64,000 nt of DNA from contig CM082581.2 in NCBI GenBank assembly GCA_040954595.2, positions 14,136,001 through 14,200,000 of the forward strand. Reading direction: 5' to 3'. Made by a program: the position numbers and the translations under genes. Within the stretch, counting starts at the first letter, position 1. Each line of letters opens with the position of its first letter. The stretch comes from Balanoglossus misakiensis. Taxonomy: Eukaryota; Hemichordata. Below, piece by piece: positions 1 to 12,282 of this stretch. A model generated the notes under the pieces. The model saw nothing but the letters and a program-made list of their open reading frames with translations. It was not told the origin of the DNA and searched no databases.

Positions 1-1765
1 TGTGTAATTGGTAAAATGTTTAAAACATCCTTCGTGAAAATAAATATTGGCCATTGTTGGGGGCGCTACAGTCAAATAGATTTATCTCTTAGCAAATTTT
101 ATGTGGTCTTCGCCGATCTTAATCTATCAACCGTCGCTGTGAAGTATCTATTCCGCCTCGTTGATCACGTGACAGGTACGGGTTAAAAGTGGTTGTAATC
201 ATCGTTGGAAGGAACAACTGCGCAGTACGATGGTTAGAACGATTTTTATGGTAATCTGAAATTTTAAAAGTGGGCAGCCGATATGAGATTTTTAGTCAAA
301 ACTGCTTGTTTGCCCCAGGATACCATAAAGTAAGTCGGAGTTCGGTGCGATTATATACACGGCAAGTTTCCATGCATAACCCCGCGGAAGGGGCCAATTA
401 GCCACCACTCCCAGTGGTCTCTGTAAGTCTTGCGTTCAGCTCGGTAAATCACTCATTATCGCAGATCGGACAGTAATAACGACACTTGGCGGTTTTTGTT
501 TTTTCTTTTAATTCCTTGGAAGCTGAGGGTCTTTCACCGGCTTCAGAATAGTTCGACAAGCAAATGAGGTTTTGTCCTCGTGCACACATTTTTCATCCGC
601 GTGGATGTTTGCTGGATTTGTATGCAGCGTGGCTGTGTCACAGACAGTGCGTCGATCTGCGAACAGTCGAACGCAGGAGTCGTGCTGTGTAACAACACTT
701 GTTAGCCTCCATCAAATCCGTGGATTTCTTTAGAGTGACATTTCGCCTGTGCCGAAGAATCACGATGATTTCGTGGTAGGTGTTTTCATTTATTTCAAAA
801 AAGGAGAAGGGCGAATACGGCCGACATCCTGTCTAACTGGCGTCTTAAACATCGCGGGTTAGGCTTATACCACATCCGTGATCCTACCCGTGTTTGATCA
901 ACGAATGTATTCACAAACCTTTCGCTTCTTATACATCTTGTGCATTCGCTCCAGCTTTCACTGGAAACACGATAAAAAGAGATTGCATTTGAATGGCACA
1001 GTTTGGCTCAAAAAGATTCTATAGATTGCTTTGCATTGTATTTTGAAGCCAATTTAATGCACCATCTCTCGCACTTCAGGGGCACGACACTGGCAGTGTT
1101 ATCAGTTTACAGAAAGGAACTTGCTTTCTGTGGATCAATTAGGTGTGGATTTGCCTTGTTGGTCACAGAATATCGAAATAGCAACGATGCTCCCTGATTT
1201 TGCCAAATTGATACAGAGGCCGAGTGCAGGCCTTACGCTTCAAATTGCCAGTGGAAAAAATATTAACTGTCACGGGCAATTATTGCAAAATGTCAGCTCT
1301 GCGTGTCAACAGGAAAGGCAGCCTTGCCGTGGCGGCAATCAACAATATTTTTATGTCCGCAATTATTTTGAGTGATTTCTGTACATGTATAAGCTGTGTT
1401 CACTACGCTGTTCGCGTCAGGGATAGTCAGTGAGTGTACTTTTCCGCGTGAGTGCCTTGTACTAGTAGGCAAGGCGGGAAAACATTGTAGACCACGCGTG
1501 CTCTGGTACATGTCTACTGGTGGCCTTTAGTTTAAACATCACTCTCTTGTCTGTCACGTGCTCTGTGAATGGATGCTTTAGATGAGGACAAATCGCAGGT
1601 GGGCAATCGGCCAAGGTAAAACAATTTAACTAGGGTCAACCTGATGGTCTCGATTGATGTTGTGTGTTTTTAAGAATGTGTACGTGTAAAGGGCAGAAGA
1701 AATGGAAAAACACGGATAGGCAGTTTTTCATCATTGGGAGACATATGTTAGCGTCAGAGGCGATG

Positions 1766-1772
1766 GAGAGGA

Positions 1773-1803
<31 letters not shown>

Positions 1804-1806
1804 GAC
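1766..1806. repeat. (GA)n / (GACA)n microsatellite
   Basis: A GA dinucleotide run passes into ACAGACAGACAG units. It is a simple repeat with no coding potential. Confidence 0.9.
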
Positions 1807-2278
1807 TCAATATACATAGCACAAGAGACCGAGGTTTAGGTTAGATTAGATTTGACATGATTCATATACACATCGTACACTGTTGTCTGATATATTGCAC
1901 CTGGCTAAGTAAAGAACATCGCGCACCAATATTGTAATGTTTCACAGATCCATCCAACATGTATACAGCTGTGCTTGCCATAGTTGACCTAACTCGCGAG
2001 CCAAAGTAGCGCAAGGGTTCGGGACAGGGCAAAAGCAGACGACTGATAATTAAAATTGTCAACAGCTGCTTGTGGTCCTCTCACCTCCAGTCAAAACCAT
2101 GTCGCCGCAGCTCACCTATAACATTCTAGCGATACCACAAGTCACCCCAACGGGTGCACGTGTCGATAGCATATCTCACAACGAGGCCTGCCATATTAGT
2201 AGCACCTCACCATTAAGTGTGTGTACGGTCTTTGTTATTTGCCACTGTGATACTGTTTTATCCAAATCCCCAATATGC

Positions 2279-2299
2279 AGAGAGCGAGCGAGAGAGAGT
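2279..2299. repeat. Short (AG/CG)n purine-rich repeat
   Basis: A run of AG units interrupted by GCGAGCG, about 20 bp long. Confidence 0.7.
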
Positions 2300-5200
2300 G
2301 ATAGATCAGACCGGAATATCGACAAGGGAATAAGTAGTGAATAAGTGCTGCGATTGAAAGAATGACCGTCACATTCTTCGTATTCGTATGTTTAGTGAGA
2401 GGTACACAGTCAGACACTCTGTGTGTGGTTGCAACTGCAGGGAAAAACACGTTTAATCAATCTCCGGCAGTCCATATGACGTAACAGTCAATTACTCTGA
2501 CCGCAGTTTGCTAAATGTGTTCAAGCTGGCTGAGGTTCTCCTTGTGGTGAGGGACCGTGATGCCGTGTAATTTCAACGCCTGTACCTTATCCAGATCTGA
2601 ACGCGCTTTGTTGTGGAGAGCAGAAATGTATTTCTGAATCAATTTAAAGGGACAGTACGTACCCCATAGCATTTTATTGTTTTAAGTTTACATTGATGGC
2701 AGACAAAGGTATCAGGAATTTTGGATAAACCTTCAGAACTGAACTGTACTTATTTGCAACCATTTAGACTACCTACCAACTGTTCAAGCTTAATCATATC
2801 CGCAGACATGGAAAACTGCTCGTCTGTGTCATAATGAAATAACTAGGTAGGGGTGTTGACAGATTTCACCTGCAATATGAGTCATTGAACCCGCCAACTG
2901 TATAATTTGTCGCTTGGCTGGCCCATGTCTATATATTCATGGTCGACTCGTACAAAAATGAATGTTCCGAATCGGAGCAAATAAAAGCTGTCAGCATTTT
3001 TTTCATTTTCTTTATTACGCGCTCACAAAATTTCATGGATGGAAATGTTCAATCTCTCGGAGCATATTATAAAAAATATATCAGTGCAAAGTACGCGTGC
3101 TATAGGCGACAATCACAACTACGAATGTGAAGAATCCCTTTTGGCAAACCCAACATCATAGATCACGTGAGACCGACAGTTGTTCAGTGACTGTAAGGCA
3201 CTTTTTGCCGTAGAAATACATTAACGAAATTCACGGTTTTCTTGGTGGGATTTTACCGAATTGGAAACTGAATAAAGCCTATGAATCTGCAACCAGTGTT
3301 CAAACTCCTTCAATGACAGGCACTGTGTGGACAAGAGCATGAGTTCAATACTGGAAGCTCATAACTTTTACAGAGCCAGCATCGAGAAAGGATTGGGCAT
3401 GCGTTAAATATGTATTTCATGTTTGTTAACAGACAATGTCAAGTCTAGCAGCGTGCAGAAGCCATAATGTCATGGATTTATCTGCAGTGTGCCCATTCCG
3501 GAAAAATCGTAGTTGAGAGTAGTACGCGCAAAATGTTCCCCGTTCTGTCCTCACTTCGAAGAGCACACGAAGCAAATTATGTTACCTAGACATGAGTCTG
3601 GAATAATCATTGGAATCTTGAGTCAGTCGCAAATCTTTATGCAAATCACACAATTCCAGCGTCACTCACAATTTGCTATTCATATTCATGTAGTCCTACA
3701 TGTAATTCCTATATCAGACAAAACCTATGCGACACATTTTCCGCGGCCGTCATGATTTCAAATTTCGAAAATTTGACATCCCTTATCAACATCAAAACCT
3801 CTTTGTATGATTCACTGCAGCAGAACACGAAAGAGATTAGGATTTTATTAGGTTAAAAATGAAGAACAGGAAAACATATTAGGCCAATTTGTGTTTCACA
3901 TTTTAGCCAAAGGCGCAGAAGTACTGGCGCAAGCTGGCTTTGCCAGGTTCAGATTCTGCCTATGGGGAGAGAAACTTTTTGAACTTAATTCTGCGGTGAT
4001 GCGGCAAAAAGAGAGATGTTTAGTCCATATCATTTCAACGCATGACGGTGCACATCCAGAAAACTGGAGGGGGAGTAATTCTTACTAGTACATACTTAAA
4101 TACAGTATATATAAGGTACTTCGGGTGGATGTTTATAATCTTCAAATACTGAAATTTAAAATTAAACTGCTGTCTTTCTAGAGCTTATATTGTCCGTGAT
4201 ACACATTAATGCGCTTGAAAAACATGACGAGACCTTGCCTTGTTTGAGTAAAACGCTGATCTCAATTTTCACTTCTCTGAGTATGACAGTAATATCAAAT
4301 GATGTCGACCTTATGCGTGGGTGCCACGCTCGCAACAATACTAGCATTTGCATCAAGATAGGTAATTCCCAGAAATGGCAGCATATTAAAAATTTAGCAC
4401 CCAAAACAGAAGTGATAATCACTAAGACGTGAATGAGTTTATTGAGTTGTGCTGGAAATTGTAACGCCACGCAGATGTGTCTTTTCAGAGATGGGAATGT
4501 TATGAGTTGGTTTTGTGAGTTGAAGAAGGTGAAGAGTTCGGATCCCGCACATGAGCTTAAGTTCATCTTATTCATCTTGACCCGATATAAATTATAGATT
4601 AACAGGGACAGTCATCGACTTTTGATATAATTTTGAAGATTTGCGTTTGGCATTCAGATGACTATGAGGTGGCAATTTTTATTTCGTGTTGGGCATGCAT
4701 GCACCATCTGAATACTCATGATTGGCTTGGTCTCAACTTTCGTGCAAGGTCTAATGAGAAAAGGACAAGAGTTTGCGCATCCTGTGTTTAGCGTTTACTG
4801 TTGTAAAATGACAGGAATTTGTGTGTACCATATGGATTTTCGTCCATGCACGTGCACCATTTAATATTAGCATTACGTGACTTTTGTCTGCAATGTGTTT
4901 GTCTTGTTCCATATCAAACACCTGATAATTTGTACAGGTCGATCGAAAAACCCGTCCTATAATGGGTTGGGGTCACATATCAACCCCGTGATATTTTTGC
5001 ATGGGTCGATCGAGAAACGGTAATGTACAGCAAGTTAACGTGCGCAGAGGTTGATAATGTACTCAGCCAAGCCATCTAATTGAATGGCTGGTAAAAACTA
5101 ACCGTGCAAATACACCAATATAATGGAGGACTGGACCAAAAAATCAATTATTTTATGGGTAGCAGATGTCGACTTTCAAAATGAATTCTTTATAGTGTAA

Positions 5201-5310
5201 ATTTTGTTCCACCAATTATAAAAATATTAAAGAAAGGACACGCACCATTTGATGAAGTTGTGAACATCGTCAGGTGACCTCGCATGGTGGCGCCAGTTAA
5301 GAAACATGTG

Positions 5311-5623
5311 TGACGTCATCCCCAACTTACCGCATGTACATGTATAATACACCACATTAGACTTAAAATTCTGGTGCAGTTGTGCTGATACAGTAATTTG
5401 GACACATTGATGTGAACTGCAGAGGTCCTGAACATCATCGTGCCATCCGGGGACTTTGAAGTTTGTTGCCATAGCAGTCGCCTGTTGTGCGGCAGCTGCG
5501 GTGACATCATGTTGCAAGAAAGTGTGAAAGCAATCGACCTTCTTGTAGATTTCATTCACGGGATCCAGACAACTAAATCTGAAATCGGTCGAATTGATTT
5601 CACAGTGACATCATGTGACGTCA
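5311..5623. promoter_or_regulatory. Cluster of CRE/ATF-like sites
   Basis: TGACGTCA occurs at 5,311-5,318 and 5,616-5,623, and the one-mismatch form TGACATCA at 5,502-5,509 and 5,606-5,613. The last two sites stand in a 10-bp tandem (TGACATCATG then TGACGTCATG), which puts them on the same face of the helix. Four bZIP-type sites within about 310 bp make a candidate enhancer. No adjacent gene is visible. Confidence 0.3.
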
Positions 5624-8600
5624 TGTCTCTACATTCACTGACGTTTGTGGCCAATGGCCGCCAGCAAACGCGCGAATAGGTGTTGACGCAGCCGCAGACT
5701 GCCGCATAGTACATCTGTTCCGTGAATGTAATCAGATCATATCATGATGTATTAAACAAAGATTGACTGTAGACTTCATTAAAATTTGAATTACTGAAAC
5801 TTAGGATAGCTTTTCCTCGCGCTCTTGTAGAGGTTGTCATAGAAATGCGTGTTTAATACAATCAAGAATTTATAAGCTTTACTGATATTAACGTACCAGT
5901 GCATAATATAATGTCGCGTTACGATTGTGTCTCCTAGCAACCAGAAATCGCCATTCGGGGAAATTCACACGCATTGTGAGGATGGAAGGTACTACCTCAA
6001 GGCGATTGTCTCCAAGTGACCCGTAGATATCACATTGTGTCTACACTTATTAAAACAATCTTGTAATTTGTATGATCTTAGACCTCTACAAATTAACTTG
6101 TCCCTAGACACTAACATATTTTGAAACTACGTAGCGAAATGTGCCCTGAAATTAACTGGATTACGTAGAAAGCCTTTTTTGAGAAACATGTGACTTTCAC
6201 CAAAACTGTAATCCAATTTCTTTAAGTGTACACCACTCACAATCGGTTCATTGCGAGCAGGGGTATGCCTTAGTCCACACTTTGTCGGTTCACTCAACAG
6301 TTTGACTGATATCTATACTCCTTTGCCCTCGTAAATGATTGAATTTTGATTGATTAAATTAAATCAAATTAAATTATGTGAAATGATTAAATTTTAAAGT
6401 ATTTATCCATTTGTGTAGAATAAGCGCAGACAGAACAAAATTTAATTTTCCAGACTGGAGCATGATAAATACTTCAGACCCGATGGATTTTTAAGATTAA
6501 AAAAAGATTTATTTCGGACAACAAAATGAAACATCTACAGTTCCAACGAAGTTGTGGTTCTCGCCTTTGTACCATGTTTTCCCCACATTTCTCAAAATAT
6601 CGACCGCATATAGCCGATGATATTCTGGCAATTACAAGCGGGAAACTATAGTTTGTAATATGGTTCGGATTTCAAGCTCCATTTGGAGTTGTCTCGGTTT
6701 TTCGGGGATGGTCGAAGTGGAATAGGTGACGGTTGGTTAACTTTAACAAAGGTGACTGCAAGGAAAATGTCTTCACATCATCACAGGAAATCCATGTCAA
6801 AGTTCCAGTGGCCTGCGATTTTAGGACTGCAATAGACCTCAAATCAGGTCCAATAACCATATTATTTAAGGTTAGTTAATTGCCAGATCCACGAAACAAA
6901 TAGACCAATGAGTACTACAAATGGGCCACCTTGATCCATTGCTGAGTAGTGGTACCAGGTGTTCGGTAGTATAATACAGATCATTGAAAAATCTCATGTT
7001 TTATTCCCAAGATTTTTAATGCACAGTTTCCATAGGTACAATGGGCACAGAAGGCATTTTAATGATGAGTATATGTGAAAGCATTGATACACATAGAATT
7101 TTCAGATATGGTGTATTTACATCACAATGGCGGTATGAAAAGCGAGGCATACTGGAATACCCACTCTCAGTCTATCTCAGTTTTATTCCCAGGGATGATG
7201 ATATCTGGGGAAGTAAAGCTCGGAAACTCATTCAATAAAGCTGTCTTGGTTTAATTTGGTCATATTTTATCTCAGGCGATACATCGGCTCTGGAACCAAG
7301 CGCAGGGGAGGGCGGCTTTCTTCAAAAAAAGTAGGATGTTGTAGAAAAGGAAGTGCGCTTATATCACGCTTGTCGTCTGATAGAACCGGGCTTCCGGTTC
7401 TAATATTGCATATCACCATGAAGGACGATAACCGAGGACTAATGCTGTGTTTAATGGTCCATTTTTCAAATTTAAGCTCGGTTACGTGCTGCTGTGGCGT
7501 CCATCTTCCAGCAACTGCTGTCCCTTGGAAATACATTGACTAAATAATGGATATCAGGGTACGGCACCTTCGTGGGCCTGAAATTCCTTCAGATGTTCTC
7601 GCCAACAGCCGACTTGTACATGTTGACAAAGTTGGTTTAATTTAAATGAATGTGATGACGAATGGGTGGACAAATGGTAGAAATATGCACCTGTCGCCAC
7701 AACGTGCGAAGTCACATAACTTTGCGAACTTGAAAGTAGATCTCAAATGTGCCAAGATTATTTTTAGAGATTGTTTATGAAAAATTAAAAAAAGAAATGT
7801 AGTACGTAAGCGTTCAAATTTATCCGTTAAAATGTTCATAGTAATACTGTAAAAGCTTTTTGTAGTCTTCCTCGAGTGGTGGCATGTATTATGAATGAGG
7901 GTAACACGTGGTTCTTAAGAAAATGTTTGCCGTGCAATCTGCTTTTTGTGGCTTCTTTCTTTCTGTTGTGAAATCATGGCAATATCCTCACTGCAATGCA
8001 TGAGAAGTAATGTATGATTACGTATTAACGCGGCAGTTGTCCGTATACTAATTCCCTGTTTACGTGAAAGTTTAATATACCATTGCGCGTGAAATCCCAC
8101 CCAAGTCATATCACGCGTAGAAGCTCGGAATCGAAATTGTCGCTTGAAATAATGCGAAATTGTAAGACATCCAAATAATTAATCAGACACTTTCCCAGCG
8201 TCTAACAAAACAACAACAACAACATTGAATCGCCAGGTTCAGTGGCGTGAAAAATTCTTGTACTGCGACTTCCTCTTGGAATTTATATTTCTTTCATGTA
8301 ATATTTTCCCATAAAACTGAGTCCAATCAAAACCATCAAAGTGGCCGATTGCATTTATACAGGCACAGAATCACTACAGATGTCAGTTAAGTGCCCCAAT
8401 CCATAGCAGGGGGTTTGCAGCGTGATGTCAACTCTAAGTAACAGCAATCAACTTTTAAACGTCTATGACAGAGATGTGAGCAATTACACGTATAAAAATA
8501 TCGCTCAATCAAAAGTATTGCCGTTGAATAAAACGCTCCGGCTCTCTGCTCGTTTCAGCTTTTACAATGTTCTGGTTACGATCAGCGACGGTGTCGTTAT

Positions 8601-10879
8601 ATTTACGTCGTTGCGTTACTGTCAAGTGTTCTCAGCAATGCACCTTTTAATGTGGCGATTTTAGTCGATTAAGGTGCCTCCTAAGGTATGTGCCACCTGC
8701 TATTTCAGCGGCTGAAAACCGTCAGACTCGTGCGTGTTTCTGTGAATTAAACTCCTCTCCTTTTACACGCTGCCTTGTCATCGTATTATCGACGCAGTTA
8801 CTATTTTTGTCATTTGCGGCGCGTTTGACTTCACATTCTCGCCAATGTGACGCTTCCCACGTGGTACTGTTAGCATTACATTGACCTTTTTGTAAAGTCT
8901 GACAAGATTTTGAATTAGTACTGCAAAATTCGAGCCTCTAAATAAAACGTCCTTCAATATATAACCACCAGTGAAATGAATATGCTTTCGTGTCTGTGGA
9001 ATAACTGCTGCTTGACTGTAAAGGTTTGAAAGTTACCTTGTCTCTGCTTTGTTGGTCTTGTGTAAAAGTGTAGCCAAGTGTTGAAGTCATTAATTATGCA
9101 GATGATATAAATTGTTCAAATCATGTTCTATGGCAAGAGGTATGCATCAGTGACGAGCGTTGAAATTGATATTATTCAGTCTATCTTTTCAAATGGAAAG
9201 GTCAGAGTGTCACATATGTCAATTGTGTTTTCTGTGTAACCATAAATTGCCTGTTCATGTATAGTCACGCGAGGTCCCGCAGTGTCGCTTGGAGTTCGGA
9301 AAATGGCCTATTGTATTCACGGAATTCGAACTAGAACCCTTTCTTTCATAAATCGTGTGGAAGGAAATGCAATTTGAAACTCAGTGCCCAAAACAGTTGT
9401 ATGGTACCAGCAGGATTTTTTCAGTGACCTACCCAAAAAAGTCACATGGATAATAGTGTAGCACATGCGTAGTGCGTGAGCTTCTTCAGAGCTGCCTGAG
9501 CTGCGACCGCTCGACCACTACTGCAAGTCAATGACGTCATACCAACAGTGATTGAGAGTTGGTTTCGTGCGCATTTGATTTTGTTTGGTTAGGCTGTGTC
9601 GTGCTTTTCTTTTGCAAAGTTGTCTCAGATCATCTATCAACGCTAAACTTACTTTGACGTTTTTTGAATTATTACTAAAATTAAAAGCCTTCGGCAGATT
9701 GATAATAATTATTGCATGTTTATGATGGATGAGTTAATTTCTCTCCGGGATATCGTAAACTCTGGCCACTTTTTTATTTTTCTTCATAATAAATTGTGTC
9801 TTGCAAAGTAATATAAATAATGTCCCCTACATTTCCTCATTTCACGGATGGTATTTAAGGTGGGTGAATCGCTTTCCACTTTTCGTGAATTCTGACTTTA
9901 GAATCAGTATTTTTGTTATCAACAAAAACAGTTCTTCGTACGGAATGCGCTTATATGTGAAGTTCTCAAGGGGCAAATTATGCTTGGTTAAGAAAAGCAT
10001 ATTGAAGTTTGTAATAGCTTCAGCGACTCCGATCAAAGGTCACTTTTTATATCTTTGCCATAGCCGCACGTATTATAGTAATGAGTTAGAATAATTCCAT
10101 CAGCTGCATTTGAACATTTATTACAAGAAGAAACATGGCGACGTGATGCAGCCAATATGAGCAATCGTTTTATTTTGTGGGTGATTTTTAGACTTCCGAA
10201 AACAGTTTTCGAAAAAGTAACCTTCTTGAAAGAATTGAAGATAAAGACTAGTTTGAGAATATTTTATGCAAGTGTCCTGTGACAAACAATCATTTTAAGA
10301 GTATTAAACAAAATGTTACATTTTGCTCGAATGCATCATTACAATAAGTACATGCTCAGACAATCTAACCTTTCAAGGTTTCCAAGGAGATAAGATACAT
10401 GTACGACTTTCTTTTACCATCTAACAAATACAGATTACCATGGAGTTTCGTCTGTTAGCCAGAATGTAAAATGTGGGGACAAATACGTGTTATGGCCAGA
10501 ATGAAGTAGTTCTACTAACCTTCAGTTTGAAATATATTACATAATAAACTATCGCGTATTAATCTCAAATACAGTTATTAGTGATACGAGCGATAGCCCA
10601 GCTCTAAATGTGCTGTTATCAGTCCAAATGGAATAATCAACTAATGGAGGAAACACTCTAGGAGTGTCTATATTGGCAACTGCGGTACAATGCTTCTTAT
10701 CGTAAATATTTTATATTACACAGGAAACGCGCGTTCATACACGTGTACATGTAAATGATCTCTGCGCGGAATGATGGCAGCATATGGGTGATATCAGTCC
10801 GCGATCGTAGACGATTATTTTATTTGCGAACGAGGTCAGTGCTAGTGGAGAACATTGGAGTGCATTTGTTGTCAGTTGT
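5624..10879. other. Noncoding DNA, no gene recognised
   Basis: Only short chance ORFs of 97 codons or fewer are present. One perfect CRE octamer lies at 9,532-9,539 and a (CAA)n run at 8,208-8,223. An AT-rich patch of TTAAATTAAATC-like repeats lies at about 6,345-6,400. Confidence 0.6.
8208..8223. repeat. (CAA)n microsatellite
   Basis: Five CAA units in a row. Confidence 0.8.
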
Positions 10880-10895
10880 GGGGGGGGGGGGGGGG
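10880..10895. repeat. Poly-G tract of 16
   Basis: Sixteen consecutive G on the + strand. Such runs can form G-quadruplexes and are error-prone in sequencing. Confidence 0.9.
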
Positions 10896-12228
10896 TTGTC
10901 ACGTGATCCGTAGCATCACTTCATGTGGATGACATTTTAAAGAGAAGGCGCATTGTTAGGATCATGTTATTAACTCTCGTGACAAACGATACTGTCACAG
11001 AACAAACGGTGTTTTCAACGGCACATACAAAAGATTACAATTGTTGTTAAACTCTTTACCTGTTCTTGTTTCATACAAAGCTTAATTTGTATTACTTGGC
11101 TGCCAACCCGTTGCTATGGCAATTAACCAAGCCTCGCGAGATCACGCAATGAGCGGAAAATCGTCTATTGTGCCGCAGAGTCGCGGCGGAAATCATAACA
11201 TCTATTTCTTCTTTCAAGCCCTTCATGAAATACGACGCAACACATTCGGATGACTGCGTCTTGGCCATATCAATGTTCCAGTGCATCCCTTTCTCAATAG
11301 TTCCCGCAGAGTTCGGAAGTTCACTCTCGCTGTATGACGACATACTTCTTTTCTCCTTTTCCGCTGATTAATATAATATCCCAGAGGACTCCGCAGAGAG
11401 ACATTGAACATTGCCAACTGTCTCATTTTCTATTTACAGCCCAGTGAGTCCATTTTTTTAGATATATATTAGAAATTGGAGATGAAGTTAATTCGCGAAA
11501 GCTCTATGAATTTTAAATGTAATAATTTGGCGACAGTAACGTCGACCACTGTCTTCTGTCTGTCCCGATTGATCAAGGTGTCTAACAAGGGGAGACTGCA
11601 AGAAAGACGAACAATGTTGCGTGAAATGCCGTCTAGATCAAATCGACAGGGGGACAGGTTTGAGTCATTCGTACAGATAGATAGAGACAAAGAGATAACA
11701 GAGAAGAGAAATAGACTAAGAGAAGCATAGGATAGACTGAGTGGAAGAGTGGACACACAAAGAGACATCAGTAGACTCTGAGGAGGGAGAGGAAAAAAGA
11801 GAGAAAACACACAAAGCGATAGAGACAGGCATCCTGAGCGTTGCACGACAGGAAGCTATACGAAATGCAATCTTAAAGTTATTCGGGTTGTACAAAATGG
11901 ACAACTCCTCCAACACTTTAGTTGGCCTTCTCCAGGTGATACTGTGCGATTAATACGTCACACGCTGGGTAGAACGATTTGTCACCGATTATTAAACGGC
12001 AGCTGAAGAAACATCCGACGAAGAAGTGATCAATAAAATGTCACATGTTTAGCCGCGTTTGTGGACATTGGCCTTTATTTATCATGTGATAAATTAAAAG
12101 TTGAAACTCTTACCCTGGTATAATTTTCACGTAAATTTAAAATTGCTAATAATGTACTTTTCGTTTAATATTAATTATAAATGCGTTGAACACTTTTCTG
12201 ACATACTACACTTCATGCATTTGTTGCA

Positions 12229-12282
12229 AGGCAGGCAGACAAACAGGGGAAAGACAGGCAGGCAGAGAGACAGGGGAAAGAC
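12229..12282. repeat. Two tandem 27-bp units
   Basis: Two adjacent 27-bp copies (12,229-12,255 and 12,256-12,282), each ending CAGGGGAAAGAC, differ at only about two bases. This is a recent slippage duplication. Confidence 0.85.

Larger units (their letters stand above)
1..5300. other. Noncoding AT-rich DNA, no gene recognised
   Basis: All open frames here are short (137 codons or fewer), overlap on both strands and lack recognisable motifs or gene-like codon bias. Simple repeats are listed separately. A pair of short similar segments containing GGTCGATCGA occurs near 4,938 and 5,004, about 66 nt apart. A TATATA at 352-357 and a donor-like CTGTAAGT near 421 are present but have no coding context. 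Confidence 0.6.

Noticed and set aside
4162-4575. 137-codon minus-strand ORF
   Set aside because: No motif, and an overlapping ORF on the other strand; probably chance.
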